A stretch of DNA of 63,107 nt, taken from NCBI GenBank assembly GCA_009784935.1, contig WQXI01000010.1, positions 1-63,107 of the forward strand. The letters are read 5' to 3'. Below the pieces are notes generated by a model. It saw only the letters and a program-made list of their open reading frames with translations. It did no database searches and was not told the DNA's origin. Position numbers and translations under genes: made by a program. This stretch comes from Treponema sp. GTDB taxonomy: Bacteria > Spirochaetota > Spirochaetia > Treponematales > Breznakiellaceae. Below are positions 41,135 to 49,614 of the stretch, one piece after another (the first letter of the stretch is position 1; each line of letters opens with the position of its first letter).

Positions 41135-41422
41135 ATGGAAATTACTGATATTAGGGTCCGTAAGGTGACTAGCGGCGGCAAGCCGAAAGCCTATGTAACG
41201 GTTACATTTGATGATTGCTTTGTTGTTCATAATATAAAAATCATTGAGGGTAAAACCGGCGTTTTCATAGCTATGCCAAGCCGAAAGACCCGTGCCGGAG
41301 AATATAAAGACGTTGCTCATCCCATTCATCCCGAATTTAGGGCAGAACTGCAGAAGCGAATCCTAGAAAAATATGAATCCGGTGATGTTACAGAAGCCTC
41401 AGCCGGCGATATGGATGAATAA
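41135..41422 (+). CDS. spoVG: SpoVG family nucleic-acid-binding regulator
   Basis: The 95-aa protein matches SpoVG throughout: MEITDIRVRKVTSGGKPKAY, FDDCFVVHNIKIIEGKTGVF, IAMPSRKTRAGEYKDVAHPI and HPEFRAELQKRILEKY. SpoVG proteins bind DNA and RNA at specific sites and in spirochaetes act as post-transcriptional and transcriptional regulators. The acidic tail (GDVTEASAGDMDE) is typical. AAAGGAGAG lies 5 bases before the ATG. A long 5' leader of about 60 bases runs from the promoter to the gene. Confidence 0.96.
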   Translation: MEITDIRVRKVTSGGKPKAYVTVTFDDCFVVHNIKIIEGKTGVFIAMPSRKTRAGEYKDVAHPIHPEFRAELQKRILEKYESGDVTEASAGDMDE

Positions 41423-41469
41423 CCGTCTCTTTAGGAAAAAAGTTATTCGCTTGATATTCTAAAACTCTA

Positions 41470-41498
41470 TTGATTCTTTCCCATGCTTTTGGTATGCT
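41470..41498 (+). promoter_or_regulatory. Promoter of tRNA-Gln
   Basis: TTGATT (41470-41475), 17 bp, TATGCT (41493-41498), 12 bases before the tRNA 5' end. Confidence 0.5.
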
Positions 41499-41510
41499 TT
41501 TTCCAAGGAT

Positions 41511-41582
41511 TGGGACGTCGGCAAGCGGTAAGCCACCGGGTTTTGGTTCCGGTATTCACAGGTTCGAATCCTGTCGTCCCAA
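41511..41582 (+). tRNA. tRNA-Gln (anticodon TTG)
   Basis: Acceptor arms TGGGACG and CGTCCCA pair and are followed by discriminator A. The D arm is GGCAAGCGGTAAGCC; the anticodon stem CCGGG/TCCGG (one wobble) holds loop TTTTGGT with anticodon TTG; the T arm is ACAGGTTCGAATCCTGT. CCA is not encoded. rplY starts 38 bases downstream. Confidence 0.95.
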
Positions 41583-41620
41583 ATATGGGACAATCCCAGT
41601 AATTTATTGTTGAGGTATAT

Positions 41621-42292
41621 ATGGGCAAAGTAGTGTTAAAAGCAAAAAATCGCCAGAAATATGGTTCTGCCGAATCCCGCCGTATGAGAAAGAGCGGGAG
41701 AATTCCTGCAGTAATCTACGGAAGAGCGGGTAAATCTGTCTCTATCGATCTGGATTCTTCAGAATTTTTAAAAGGTACTAAAGGAATCTCCGAAAGTACA
41801 ATCGTAAAGGTCGAAGTAGAAGACAAATCATACGAGGCTTTTGTAAAGGATACTCACAGGAATATTATTGACGGTAATATTCTTCATATAGATTTCTACG
41901 AAGTAGAAAGCGGCGTCGCTCTGCGCGCCAGAGTTTCTCTCGTTTTTCAGGGAAACCCTATTGGTGTGCGCGAAGGCGGTATGCTGGAAACACCTCTGCA
42001 TGAGATCGAAATCGAATGTCTTCCTGTTGATCTTCCGGAAAGAATCGAAATTGACATTTCTAATCTTAAGGCTAACCAGTCCTTGCATGTTAGGGATATT
42101 CCTCTTGCTAAGGGCGTAAAGCTTCTTTCTAACCCTGATCAAACTGTCGCTCTTGTTAAATTCGCCAAAGCCGAAGCTGCCGCACCTGCCGCCGCAGAAG
42201 CCGCCGCTGCCGCCGCGCCTGCTGCGGGCGCTCCTGCCGCTGCTGCCGCCGCCGCGCCTGCTGATAAAAAGGCTGCGCCAGAAAAGAAATAG
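41621..42292 (+). CDS. rplY: 50S ribosomal protein L25, Ctc type
   Basis: The long (CTC) form of L25, 223 aa, binds 5S rRNA. N-terminal domain: KAKNRQKYGSAESRRMRKSG, RIPAVIYGRAGKSVSIDLDS. C-terminal beta domain: GVALRARVSLVFQGNPIGVR, EGGMLETPLHEIEIECLPVD. The tail after residue ~190 is an Ala/Pro low-complexity run (APAAAEAAAAAAPAAGAPAA) ending in Lys. It stops one base into the GTG of tilS. Confidence 0.94.
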   Translation: MGKVVLKAKNRQKYGSAESRRMRKSGRIPAVIYGRAGKSVSIDLDSSEFLKGTKGISESTIVKVEVEDKSYEAFVKDTHRNIIDGNILHIDFYEVESGVALRARVSLVFQGNPIGVREGGMLETPLHEIEIECLPVDLPERIEIDISNLKANQSLHVRDIPLAKGVKLLSNPDQTVALVKFAKAEAAAPAAAEAAAAAAPAAGAPAAAAAAAPADKKAAPEKK

Positions 42293-43332
42293 TGCCGCAG
42301 GCAGACGAGCTAAAAGACAGAGTTTTCTCAATTTTAAACGAGTTTTATCATGGCGCTCCATTGCTCCTTGCCGTCTCCGGCGGCGCGGATTCTATGGCGA
42401 TGTTGTCCGTTCTCTTAGAAGCCAAAGACAGATTTGATCTTTATTGCCTCACCGTTGACCACGGTATCCGTCAGGCGGAGGAAAGCAGAGGCGATGCGGA
42501 TTTTGTTTTTGATTTTTGCCAAAAAAACGGAATTAAATGCCGCATTAAAAGTATTCCGCCGGGTAGAGTATCAGACTATTCAAAACAAAAAGGCATAGGA
42601 ATAGAAGCCGCCGCCCGGCACTTTCGGCGGAGAGCGCTTTTTAAAGAAGCAAAACGCATAGAAGCTATAAAAGCCAAAGCAGTTTTTATACTATTAGCGC
42701 ACACAAAAGACGATTTGCTGGAAACCGTATTAATGCGCGTTTTGCGCGGTTCAGGTCCCGCGGGGCTTGCCGCTATGCCGTTTCAATCCGGCAGGATACT
42801 GCGTCCCCTATTAGAATCAACGCGCAAAGATGTAATCAGTTTTCTTAAAGAAAAAAATATCGCCTGGCGCGAGGATTCGACAAACGCTGATAACCAGTTT
42901 TTGCGCAACCGTATCCGAAACTTACTGGTGCCGTTTTTAAACGATAATTTTTCTTCGTGGAAAAAGGGCGTTAATGCCATGGCGCAAACGCAGACTCTTG
43001 CAGCTCATTTTATCGCTGCCGAAGCTCAAAAAAGAATCAAATGGGAAAAGACTCATTGTTCTCCGTGTCACTCCGTGTCCTCTGTGGTAAAAAAAGATTT
43101 CTTCTCTCAGCCGGTAATTATCCGGGAAGAGGCGATTTTTCAGGCTATTAATACCCTGTGTGATTCTCCTTCCAATAAATCCATCAGACGCTCCGTTGTA
43201 AGAAAGTTCTGTCTCGGACTTATTAACAGCGCAGATTTAGGTTTAGTGACAGTAAAACGGCAAAACGATAGGATATTGATTTCTCAGGCGCAAAACAATT
43301 GCTTTGAGAGCGGAATATCGCGTTTGATCTAG
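42292..43332 (+). CDS. tilS: tRNA(Ile)-lysidine synthase with an in-frame repeat insertion
   Basis: TilS puts lysidine on C34 of tRNA-Ile (CAU), changing its specificity. The PP-loop LLAVSGGADSMAMLSVLLEA, YCLTVDHGIRQAEESRGDAD, GIEAAARHFRRRALFKEA, LLAHTKDDLLETVLMRVLRG and NADNQFLRNRIRNLLVPFLN are all diagnostic. Residues about 256-268 (THCSPCHSVSSVVKK) come from a CTCTGTG-family repeat located in the variable region after the core, with the frame kept open. The start is a GTG overlapping the rplY stop. Confidence 0.93.
   Translation: MPQADELKDRVFSILNEFYHGAPLLLAVSGGADSMAMLSVLLEAKDRFDLYCLTVDHGIRQAEESRGDADFVFDFCQKNGIKCRIKSIPPGRVSDYSKQKGIGIEAAARHFRRRALFKEAKRIEAIKAKAVFILLAHTKDDLLETVLMRVLRGSGPAGLAAMPFQSGRILRPLLESTRKDVISFLKEKNIAWREDSTNADNQFLRNRIRNLLVPFLNDNFSSWKKGVNAMAQTQTLAAHFIAAEAQKRIKWEKTHCSPCHSVSSVVKKDFFSQPVIIREEAIFQAINTLCDSPSNKSIRRSVVRKFCLGLINSADLGLVTVKRQNDRILISQAQNNCFESGISRLI
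43059..43091 (+). repeat. CTCTGTG-family repeat inserted inside tilS, copy 6
   Basis: TTCTCCGTGTCACTCCGTGT then CCTCTGTGGTAAAAAAAGA lies within the coding sequence, in the C-terminal variable region. Confidence 0.7.
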
Positions 43333-43366
43333 TATTTGCCCCAAATTTGGCATATAATTTTGTTAT

Positions 43367-45238
43367 ATGTTTAACCCGAATAACAAATTACCTGACAGAG
43401 GAGCTGATCCGCAGCGTAGACCAAGCGGTTTTACGTTTGTTTTTATTGCTTTACTAACTGTAATTTTTATCGCGTACTTTTTTAGAGGGGATAATACCTC
43501 TGTTATTAATATTTCATATTCTGAGTTCCTTCGTTTTATAGACCAAAACCAGATAGCTTCTGTTACAATCAGCAAAAACGATTCGGTAGATACAATCGAT
43601 ATTATCCTTAGGGGTTCATCCGCAAGCGACTCTGTAAAATACAGAACGATTATTCCTTACAATGACCCCGGTCTTTTATCACTGCTTGCGGAAAAAAATG
43701 TAATTGTTTCCGGGGCTCCGACAAAGATGACTTTTTCGCGGATTTTTGCAGGCATGCTGCCGTGGCTTTTTGTTTTATTAATTATGTTTATTATGTTCAG
43801 GAACATGCAGGGCATGGGAATGAGGAACTTTAATTTTGGCAAGAGCAAAGCAAGGCGTTATCATGACGAAGGAAAGAAGGTCAGCTTTGCCGATGTAGCA
43901 GGTCAGAAGGACGCTAAATACGAACTAAGTGAAGTTGTTGAGTTTTTAAAGAATCCGCAAAAGTACACAAAGATGGGAGCGCGTATTCCCAAAGGCGTTC
44001 TTCTTGTCGGTTTACCTGGTACAGGCAAAACTCTTATGGCGCGTTCTGTTGCCGGCGAAGCAGGCGTCGCTTTTTTTCATATGTCCGGTTCTGACTTTGT
44101 CGAAATGTTTGTCGGTGTTGGAGCAAGCCGCGTAAGGGATCTTTTTGATCAGGGACGTAAGCATGCGCCTTGTATTATTTTTATTGATGAATTAGACGCA
44201 GTGGGACGCACGCGCGGCGCAGGATACGGCGGCGGCCACGATGAACGTGAGCAGACTTTGAATCAGCTGTTGGTCGAAATGGACGGTTTTGATTCTAAAG
44301 AGGGAATTATTATTCTTGCCGCGACAAACCGTCATGATGTTTTAGATCCGGCTCTTCTGCGTCCCGGCAGATTTGACCGTCAGGTTGTTATTTCTATGCC
44401 GGACATAAAAGAAAGGGAAGCGATTTTGCAGGCTCACAGCGCAAAAATTCCGCTGGACAAAGAAGTTGATCTCGCCTGTGTCGCGCGTTCTACTCCGGGA
44501 ATGAGCGGCGCCGATATTGCAAACCTTGTAAACGAAGCCGCGCTTTTTGCGGCGCGTAAAGATAACAGCGAAGTTAAAATGTCCAATTTTGAAGAAGCAA
44601 GAGATAAAGTATTAATGGGTGTCGCGCGAAGGACACTTGTTGTTTCTGATAAAGAACGCCGTATGACTGCTGTGCATGAAGCAGGGCATGCGCTGCTTCA
44701 TTATTTTCTCAAGAACGCAGATCCGCTGCATAAAGTTACGATTGTTCCGCACGGGAGAGCATTGGGCGCCGCGCTTTCGCTTCCGGAAGAAGACAGTTAC
44801 AACCGCTCAAGAGGCTGGATAGAAGATCGAATCGGTATTTTGTACGGCGGCTGGCTTGCAGAAAAATTATTTTTTAATGAGACAACAACAGGATCAAAAA
44901 ATGATATTCAGCACGCTACAGAGATGGCGCGTAACATGGTCTGCGAATGGGGTATGTCAGATGAAATTGGTCCTGTTGCTTACGGACAGGAAGACGAACC
45001 GATTTTTATCGGTAAAGAAATTGCGCGCCACAAAGATTATTCGGATGATACTGCACAGCGCATTGATATTGCAGTCAGGGATATTTTGGACAGAGCGAGA
45101 AATAATGCCTCTAAAATAATAGGGGATAATAAAGACGCTCTGGAAAAACTTGCAGACGCTCTGTTGGCGCGCGAGACTTTGATCGATAACGAAGTGCGCG
45201 AAATTATCGGCTTTCCGCAAAAAGAGGAATTAGTATGA
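43367..45238 (+). CDS. ftsH: ATP-dependent zinc metalloprotease FtsH
   Basis: A 623-aa membrane AAA+ protease that degrades unneeded and damaged membrane and soluble proteins. Two N-terminal helices (about 20-40 and 125-145) flank the periplasmic domain. Walker [21 protein letters not shown], Walker [17 protein letters not shown], the second region of homology [20 protein letters not shown] and the zinc motif [12 protein letters not shown] with His437, Glu438 and His441 are visible. It overlaps the next exported protein gene by 4 bases. Confidence 0.97.
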   Translation: MFNPNNKLPDRGADPQRRPSGFTFVFIALLTVIFIAYFFRGDNTSVINISYSEFLRFIDQNQIASVTISKNDSVDTIDIILRGSSASDSVKYRTIIPYNDPGLLSLLAEKNVIVSGAPTKMTFSRIFAGMLPWLFVLLIMFIMFRNMQGMGMRNFNFGKSKARRYHDEGKKVSFADVAGQKDAKYELSEVVEFLKNPQKYTKMGARIPKGVLLVGLPGTGKTLMARSVAGEAGVAFFHMSGSDFVEMFVGVGASRVRDLFDQGRKHAPCIIFIDELDAVGRTRGAGYGGGHDEREQTLNQLLVEMDGFDSKEGIIILAATNRHDVLDPALLRPGRFDRQVVISMPDIKEREAILQAHSAKIPLDKEVDLACVARSTPGMSGADIANLVNEAALFAARKDNSEVKMSNFEEARDKVLMGVARRTLVVSDKERRMTAVHEAGHALLHYFLKNADPLHKVTIVPHGRALGAALSLPEEDSYNRSRGWIEDRIGILYGGWLAEKLFFNETTTGSKNDIQHATEMARNMVCEWGMSDEIGPVAYGQEDEPIFIGKEIARHKDYSDDTAQRIDIAVRDILDRARNNASKIIGDNKDALEKLADALLARETLIDNEVREIIGFPQKEELV

Positions 45239-47052
45239 CTAAAAAAAATATTTGTAATTATTTTTTATTTTTCCCTGTGTCCTTTGTGTCTCTGTGCCGC
45301 TGTGTGAAGTCTTTGTTTATAATTCTCTTTCTTCTTAATGTAAATGCTTTTGCTGATGATGCGGCAATTGCACGGCAATATCTTGAACGCATAAACATAT
45401 GGATTCAGGCGGGCGATTTTGATCAGGCGCGTATTGCGCTGGAAAGAGCCGCAGATTACGCGCATGTTTCGTCAGACATTTCTTATGAACTTGCGGTTAT
45501 TCAAGAAAGGTTTTCTGTAGACAGAACTAAAATAATCGAAAATTTAGATAAAGGCATTCAAACAAACCGCTGGGTTATTTATAACGAAGGTTTAGCTGTG
45601 CTTTTTAAAGCAAGACAACTTATCGCCATGCGAAATTATCATGAAGCGCTAAATTATCTTGACAATATAATGAACCGCAGTGAATTTGCGGGTAATGCGT
45701 ATATAAGAACAGAAATCGCAATGCAGCGTCTTTTATGCTTAAGGAGCATAGGAAAAAACGACCATGGAGCATTAGCGCATTTCCGCAGCGAAGTGCTTTC
45801 TGCGATGGACAGGTTCCCACGTGATCCGCGTCCTTTGCGTATTTTCTTTGAATATGCAAGAGACATTAACAGGAGACCTCAGCCTTCCGAGCTTCCTTCT
45901 AGTGATGTAAACATAATGGAACTAGCTCTCCACAGGCTTCCTTTTTTATTGGAGCAGGACACAGAACTTGCATGGATGGCAGCGCCTTTTATGAGGGATT
46001 TACAAGCGGCGCGCCGTCTTTTATTGTCCTACAGAAACAGCGGTAATCATCCGTCTGCCGGTTCCATTGCTCCGGCTTTAAATCTCGGGCTGTTAGGTGA
46101 TATAGAAGCGGCGGATGAATTGTTTGCAAGTTTACCCGGCGCAGAAGATATCAAAATCGATAAAAATATTATTTCAGAAGTTTATAATTTATTAAGAAGC
46201 GAAGAAGGCAGGGAATATTTTACGCGCAAACTGCTTTCTTTTACAGGTTATATTTTATCTGACGATGATTCTGACGGGTTTATAGACAGCCGTACAAAAT
46301 ATAAAGACGGCATTATTGAATATTTCGAACTAGACAGAAGACAAACAAATGTTTTTGATTTGCATATAACGATGGGCGACGGCGCGCCTGCCGGTGCTTT
46401 GGTCCAGATTGCCGGTCAGGAAACATTAGCGTTTTTATTTTGGGAGCGTTATCCTTCTGCGGCAGAAGTATTAATAGGGAATCTGCCGGATGATAAGATA
46501 GACGAACATTTTAAATTTGGTCCCGCTGTTTTTCAGTATGCGCCTGTTGTTTTTACTACCCTCGGCGGAAGCAATAGGCTGACAGGTCTTCCTTATCCGG
46601 TGCCTGCACAGCAATATATAGAAATGACCCGCCGGTCGCTTTTATCTTTTTGTTCGAGTTACACGCGGCCCAGCCCGGAAATTGACGGCGCTATGGAAAC
46701 GTTTTTTATGAACAGGGGAGTGATACTTCAGACTGTTGAACATCTAAACGGGCGGCAGGTATCTGTTACAGAGTTTGAACGCGGGCTTCCTGTAATTCAG
46801 CATATAGACCTTGATCTTGACGGCAGAATGGAAACAATCAGGCGTTTTCGCCAGCCGCCGCAGGTTAGCAATTGGGAAGATATATTGAATTACCGCAGTT
46901 TAATTGCTTCTTCTGAGAGCGACTGGAGAGGAGACGGGCGGCATAAAACAATGGAAGTGTATCTTGAAGACGGTTCGGTTGTTTATTATTTTGATATGGA
47001 TGGAAGCGGAGAAATGATTCGTACAGAAACCAGAAATCACAGGAATCAATAG
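45235..47052 (+). CDS. Large exported protein with TPR-like N-terminal part, unknown function
   Basis: The ATG overlaps the ftsH stop (ATGA). The signal region [20 protein letters not shown]...LFIILFLLNVNAFADD contains codons from the CTCTGTG repeat (PVSFVSLCRCVKS), so a signal peptide seems to have been extended by the repeat. Residues about 35-200 look like TPR-type helical hairpins (QARIALERAADYAHVSSDIS, EALNYLDNIMNR). Residues about 330-600 hold Asp-rich loops (SDDDSDGFIDS, DLDLDGRMETI, DMDGSGEMIRTE) like EF-hand or FG-GAP repeats, possibly calcium binding. It is followed by a lipoprotein protease with no gap, which suggests a shared envelope role. Confidence 0.65.
   Translation: MTKKNICNYFLFFPVSFVSLCRCVKSLFIILFLLNVNAFADDAAIARQYLERINIWIQAGDFDQARIALERAADYAHVSSDISYELAVIQERFSVDRTKIIENLDKGIQTNRWVIYNEGLAVLFKARQLIAMRNYHEALNYLDNIMNRSEFAGNAYIRTEIAMQRLLCLRSIGKNDHGALAHFRSEVLSAMDRFPRDPRPLRIFFEYARDINRRPQPSELPSSDVNIMELALHRLPFLLEQDTELAWMAAPFMRDLQAARRLLLSYRNSGNHPSAGSIAPALNLGLLGDIEAADELFASLPGAEDIKIDKNIISEVYNLLRSEEGREYFTRKLLSFTGYILSDDDSDGFIDSRTKYKDGIIEYFELDRRQTNVFDLHITMGDGAPAGALVQIAGQETLAFLFWERYPSAAEVLIGNLPDDKIDEHFKFGPAVFQYAPVVFTTLGGSNRLTGLPYPVPAQQYIEMTRRSLLSFCSSYTRPSPEIDGAMETFFMNRGVILQTVEHLNGRQVSVTEFERGLPVIQHIDLDLDGRMETIRRFRQPPQVSNWEDILNYRSLIASSESDWRGDGRHKTMEVYLEDGSVVYYFDMDGSGEMIRTETRNHRNQ
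45273..45314 (+). repeat. CTCTGTG-family repeat in the signal-peptide coding region, copy 7
   Basis: CCCTGTGTCCTTTGTGTCTC then TGTGCCGCTGTGTGAAG lies within codons about 14-27 of the exported protein gene that follows ftsH. Confidence 0.7.
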
Positions 47053-48873
47053 ATGAAAAAAGCAATTATACTACTCGGTCTATTATTAATATTTTTTGGC
47101 TGCAGAACCTTAAATTCAAATGAAGCCGAAGCGCCGCCTCAGCGTACTACAAGCGCTATTCGTTTAAGTGATATAGAAAACCAGCTAAGCGATAACCCTG
47201 TTGCCGCGCTTGGGATGATTTTTACATACAAAGAAATTTATGCAGGTACCGAATCAGAAGTCGAAGACTGGCAGCAGCTTGCGGATTTAGAAAAAATCGC
47301 GGCGGCAAATTTATTTGCAATGCAGGAAAAAGCGATAGAAGAACAGCGCTGGGATGACGCAGCTTCGCTTGGCAGATCTATTGCAAGCGCCGGTTTAACA
47401 AACGCGCATGCAGGAAAAGAAAGCGAATTTTTACTCTCTTATGCAAAGAAAAAACTGGAAGAAGGCGATAACTTAAGCGCGTTTTTGGCGGCTTTCCGTT
47501 CCAACGAAATAAAGCCGATGGATTTTGCAAGTGCGCTTTTATTTTTAGAAAAAGCTGTAGAAGCAAGACAGCGCCGCTCATCTGCTTTCTTTTTTGCCGC
47601 CGCTCAAGCCGCTGACAGAAGCAGAAACATCCCTGCTAATTTGCGCGAATACGCTCAAGGCAGAGATTCTTTTTCTGATATGATTAACGGCGTTGCAACT
47701 GTTATTGTAGACAGGGGTATTAGGGTCGAAAGAGGAGTTGGGATACCTGACAGGGTTATGGGGTCTGCGTTTTTTATTGACGCGTCTGGTTTATTAATTA
47801 CAAATTATCATGTTATAGCAAGCGAAGTTGATCCAAGACACAGAGGACACTCGCGGATGTTTATCCGCATGGGAGATTCGACAAGTCCGCGTATTCCGGC
47901 GCGTGTTATCGGCTGGGATAAGGCTCTCGATCTTGCATTGATTAAAACAGAAATAGATACCGAATATGTTTTTTCGCTTGTTGATCGCGTAATACCGCGT
48001 GTAGGCGATACAGTGCTTGCAATTGGTTCTCCTGCGGGACTGCAAAAAACCGTGACATCAGGAATTGTTTCTGCGCTTGGCAGGCGTTTTTTGCAAATCG
48101 GCGACGTGTACCAAATTGACGCCGCAGTTAATCAAGGAAACTCCGGCGGTCCTTTAATTGACAGTGAAGGGCGGCTTGTTGGAGTTATTTTTGCAGGTTA
48201 TATGCAGCACCAGGGTTTAAACTTTGCGGTTCCCGCAGAAACGCTTGCCGCTGCTCTTCCTGCAATGATAAAAGGCGGCAGGGCACAGCGTCCATGGCTC
48301 GGCGTTACGTTATGCGAAACATTCAGCGGAGCGGAAATTATTTATACTGCTCCTAATACTCCAGCCGCTATGCAAAAAATAAACGAAGGCTCTGTAATAA
48401 GAACAGTAAACGGAAGAGCTGTAACCGCTCCTCAGGGAGGAATTATTCCTGCTCTGCAAAATGCAATGTTTGGCTGCGGTCCCGGAGAGCTTGTAGCGCT
48501 GGAAACTGTTGACGCTGACGGAGAAGTAAAAAAATATGTTTTAATGACAGTTTCGCGCCCCGATCTTCCCCTTTTGGATGCGGCAAGAATTGACAGGCGG
48601 GACAGAATTGTTACTCCTCTTTTTGGCATGGTTTTAACGCCTGTACAAAGCAGTTTGTTCTCGGAAAATTTTAGAGTAAACAGGATTGTGCGCGGTTCGA
48701 TTGCGGATGAAGCCGGTATTTCTGTTGATGATCCAATTTCTATTAATCGTTTACGCTTAATGGAAAATGAAGGTTATGCTCTATTGGAGATAACAGTAAA
48801 AAAACGCCGTCAGGGTTATATAAATGCAAATATGCAGCTTCCTGTCTGGCTGGATTCGCCGAATACGCTTTGA
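47053..48873 (+). CDS. Lipoprotein Deg/HtrA-like serine protease
   Basis: The lipobox IFFGC is at about residue 20. A helical domain (about 45-195, possibly TPR-like) precedes a trypsin-like Deg protease domain: GSAFFIDASGLLITNYHVIA with the catalytic His, WDKALDLALIKTEID with the Asp, and AAVNQGNSGGPLIDSEGRLV with the Ser. A PDZ domain follows (RPWLGVTLCETFSGAEIIYT) and a second C-terminal PDZ-like region. It is 606 aa, anchored in an envelope membrane, and probably handles protein quality. It starts directly at the stop of the preceding gene. Confidence 0.88.
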   Translation: MKKAIILLGLLLIFFGCRTLNSNEAEAPPQRTTSAIRLSDIENQLSDNPVAALGMIFTYKEIYAGTESEVEDWQQLADLEKIAAANLFAMQEKAIEEQRWDDAASLGRSIASAGLTNAHAGKESEFLLSYAKKKLEEGDNLSAFLAAFRSNEIKPMDFASALLFLEKAVEARQRRSSAFFFAAAQAADRSRNIPANLREYAQGRDSFSDMINGVATVIVDRGIRVERGVGIPDRVMGSAFFIDASGLLITNYHVIASEVDPRHRGHSRMFIRMGDSTSPRIPARVIGWDKALDLALIKTEIDTEYVFSLVDRVIPRVGDTVLAIGSPAGLQKTVTSGIVSALGRRFLQIGDVYQIDAAVNQGNSGGPLIDSEGRLVGVIFAGYMQHQGLNFAVPAETLAAALPAMIKGGRAQRPWLGVTLCETFSGAEIIYTAPNTPAAMQKINEGSVIRTVNGRAVTAPQGGIIPALQNAMFGCGPGELVALETVDADGEVKKYVLMTVSRPDLPLLDAARIDRRDRIVTPLFGMVLTPVQSSLFSENFRVNRIVRGSIADEAGISVDDPISINRLRLMENEGYALLEITVKKRRQGYINANMQLPVWLDSPNTL

Positions 48874-48885
48874 ATAAAGCGTTTT
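48865..48885 (+). terminator. Intrinsic terminator after the Deg-protease gene
   Basis: ACGCTTT-GAAT-AAAGCGT (48865-48882) is a perfect 7-bp hairpin overlapping the stop codon and followed by TTTAATTCTT. Confidence 0.7.
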
Positions 48886-48903
48886 AATTCTTAAGCGGAT
48901 AAT

Positions 48904-49602
48904 TTAGCCGAACAGCCACTTTAACATTTCATTCTTTACCTGCGAGAATCCGCGGGATATAGGAACTCTGGAGCCGCTTCTCATTGTAATTTCTCTTGAT
49001 TTTACTGTTTCGATATCGCTCATATTAAGTATAAACGAACGATGGCTCTGAACAAATCTTTTATCTTCTAAAAGTTTTTGCGTTATTTCTGTAAAAGTAG
49101 AATATGTTTTTATATTTTCGCCGTCTTTTTTGCGGATATGCACAGAATGTCCGTCAGCTTCGGCATACGAAATATCGCAGAATTTTATAAATTTTGCGGC
49201 AGCTTTTGTTTTTACCGTTAATCCTTTGTTGTCTATTTTATTCTTTGTTTCTTTTAATGTCTCGAGGACATTCTCTACTGCTTTCGGCGCGGCGGGTTTT
49301 AATAGGTAATCAAAAGCATTTACGCGGTAAGATTCGCATGCATAATCATTAGAAGTTGTAATAAAAACTATTTCGCCTTTGTAGCCGCTTTCGCGCAGTT
49401 TTTCCGCGAGAGTAACGCCGTTTGTTTCCGGCATTACTATGTCCAAAAAGCAAGCGTCTACTGCCGCGCCGCTTTTAAAATAATTTAATACTTCCGATGC
49501 AGACGAAAAGCTGACAGCTTTTACATTTAAAGGCGAAGCTTTTATTATAGCGGCAATTTTGTCCGCATCATCTTTTAAATCATCGCAGACCAGTACGTTC
49601 AT
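48904..49602 (-). CDS. LytTR-type response regulator
   Basis: The 232-aa protein has a receiver domain (DDLKDDADKIAAII, FLDIVMPETNGVTLAEKLRE with the phospho-Asp, IVFITTSNDYACESY, FDYLLKPAAPKA) and a LytTR DNA-binding domain (DISYAEADGHSVHIRKKDGE, SHRSFILNMSDIETV, SGSRVPISRGFSQVKNEML). It lies 12 bp downstream of a GHKL sensor kinase on the same strand and is its cognate partner. The output may be a surface or virulence-like gene set, which is not shown here. Confidence 0.9.
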   Translation of the reverse strand: MNVLVCDDLKDDADKIAAIIKASPLNVKAVSFSSASEVLNYFKSGAAVDACFLDIVMPETNGVTLAEKLRESGYKGEIVFITTSNDYACESYRVNAFDYLLKPAAPKAVENVLETLKETKNKIDNKGLTVKTKAAAKFIKFCDISYAEADGHSVHIRKKDGENIKTYSTFTEITQKLLEDKRFVQSHRSFILNMSDIETVKSREITMRSGSRVPISRGFSQVKNEMLKWLFG

Positions 49603-49614
49603 AGAACAAGTATA

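Noticed and set aside
42153-42437. Pro/Leu-rich ORF overlapping the rplY tail
   Set aside because: It is the shifted reading of the Ala-rich L25 tail and lacks a start site.
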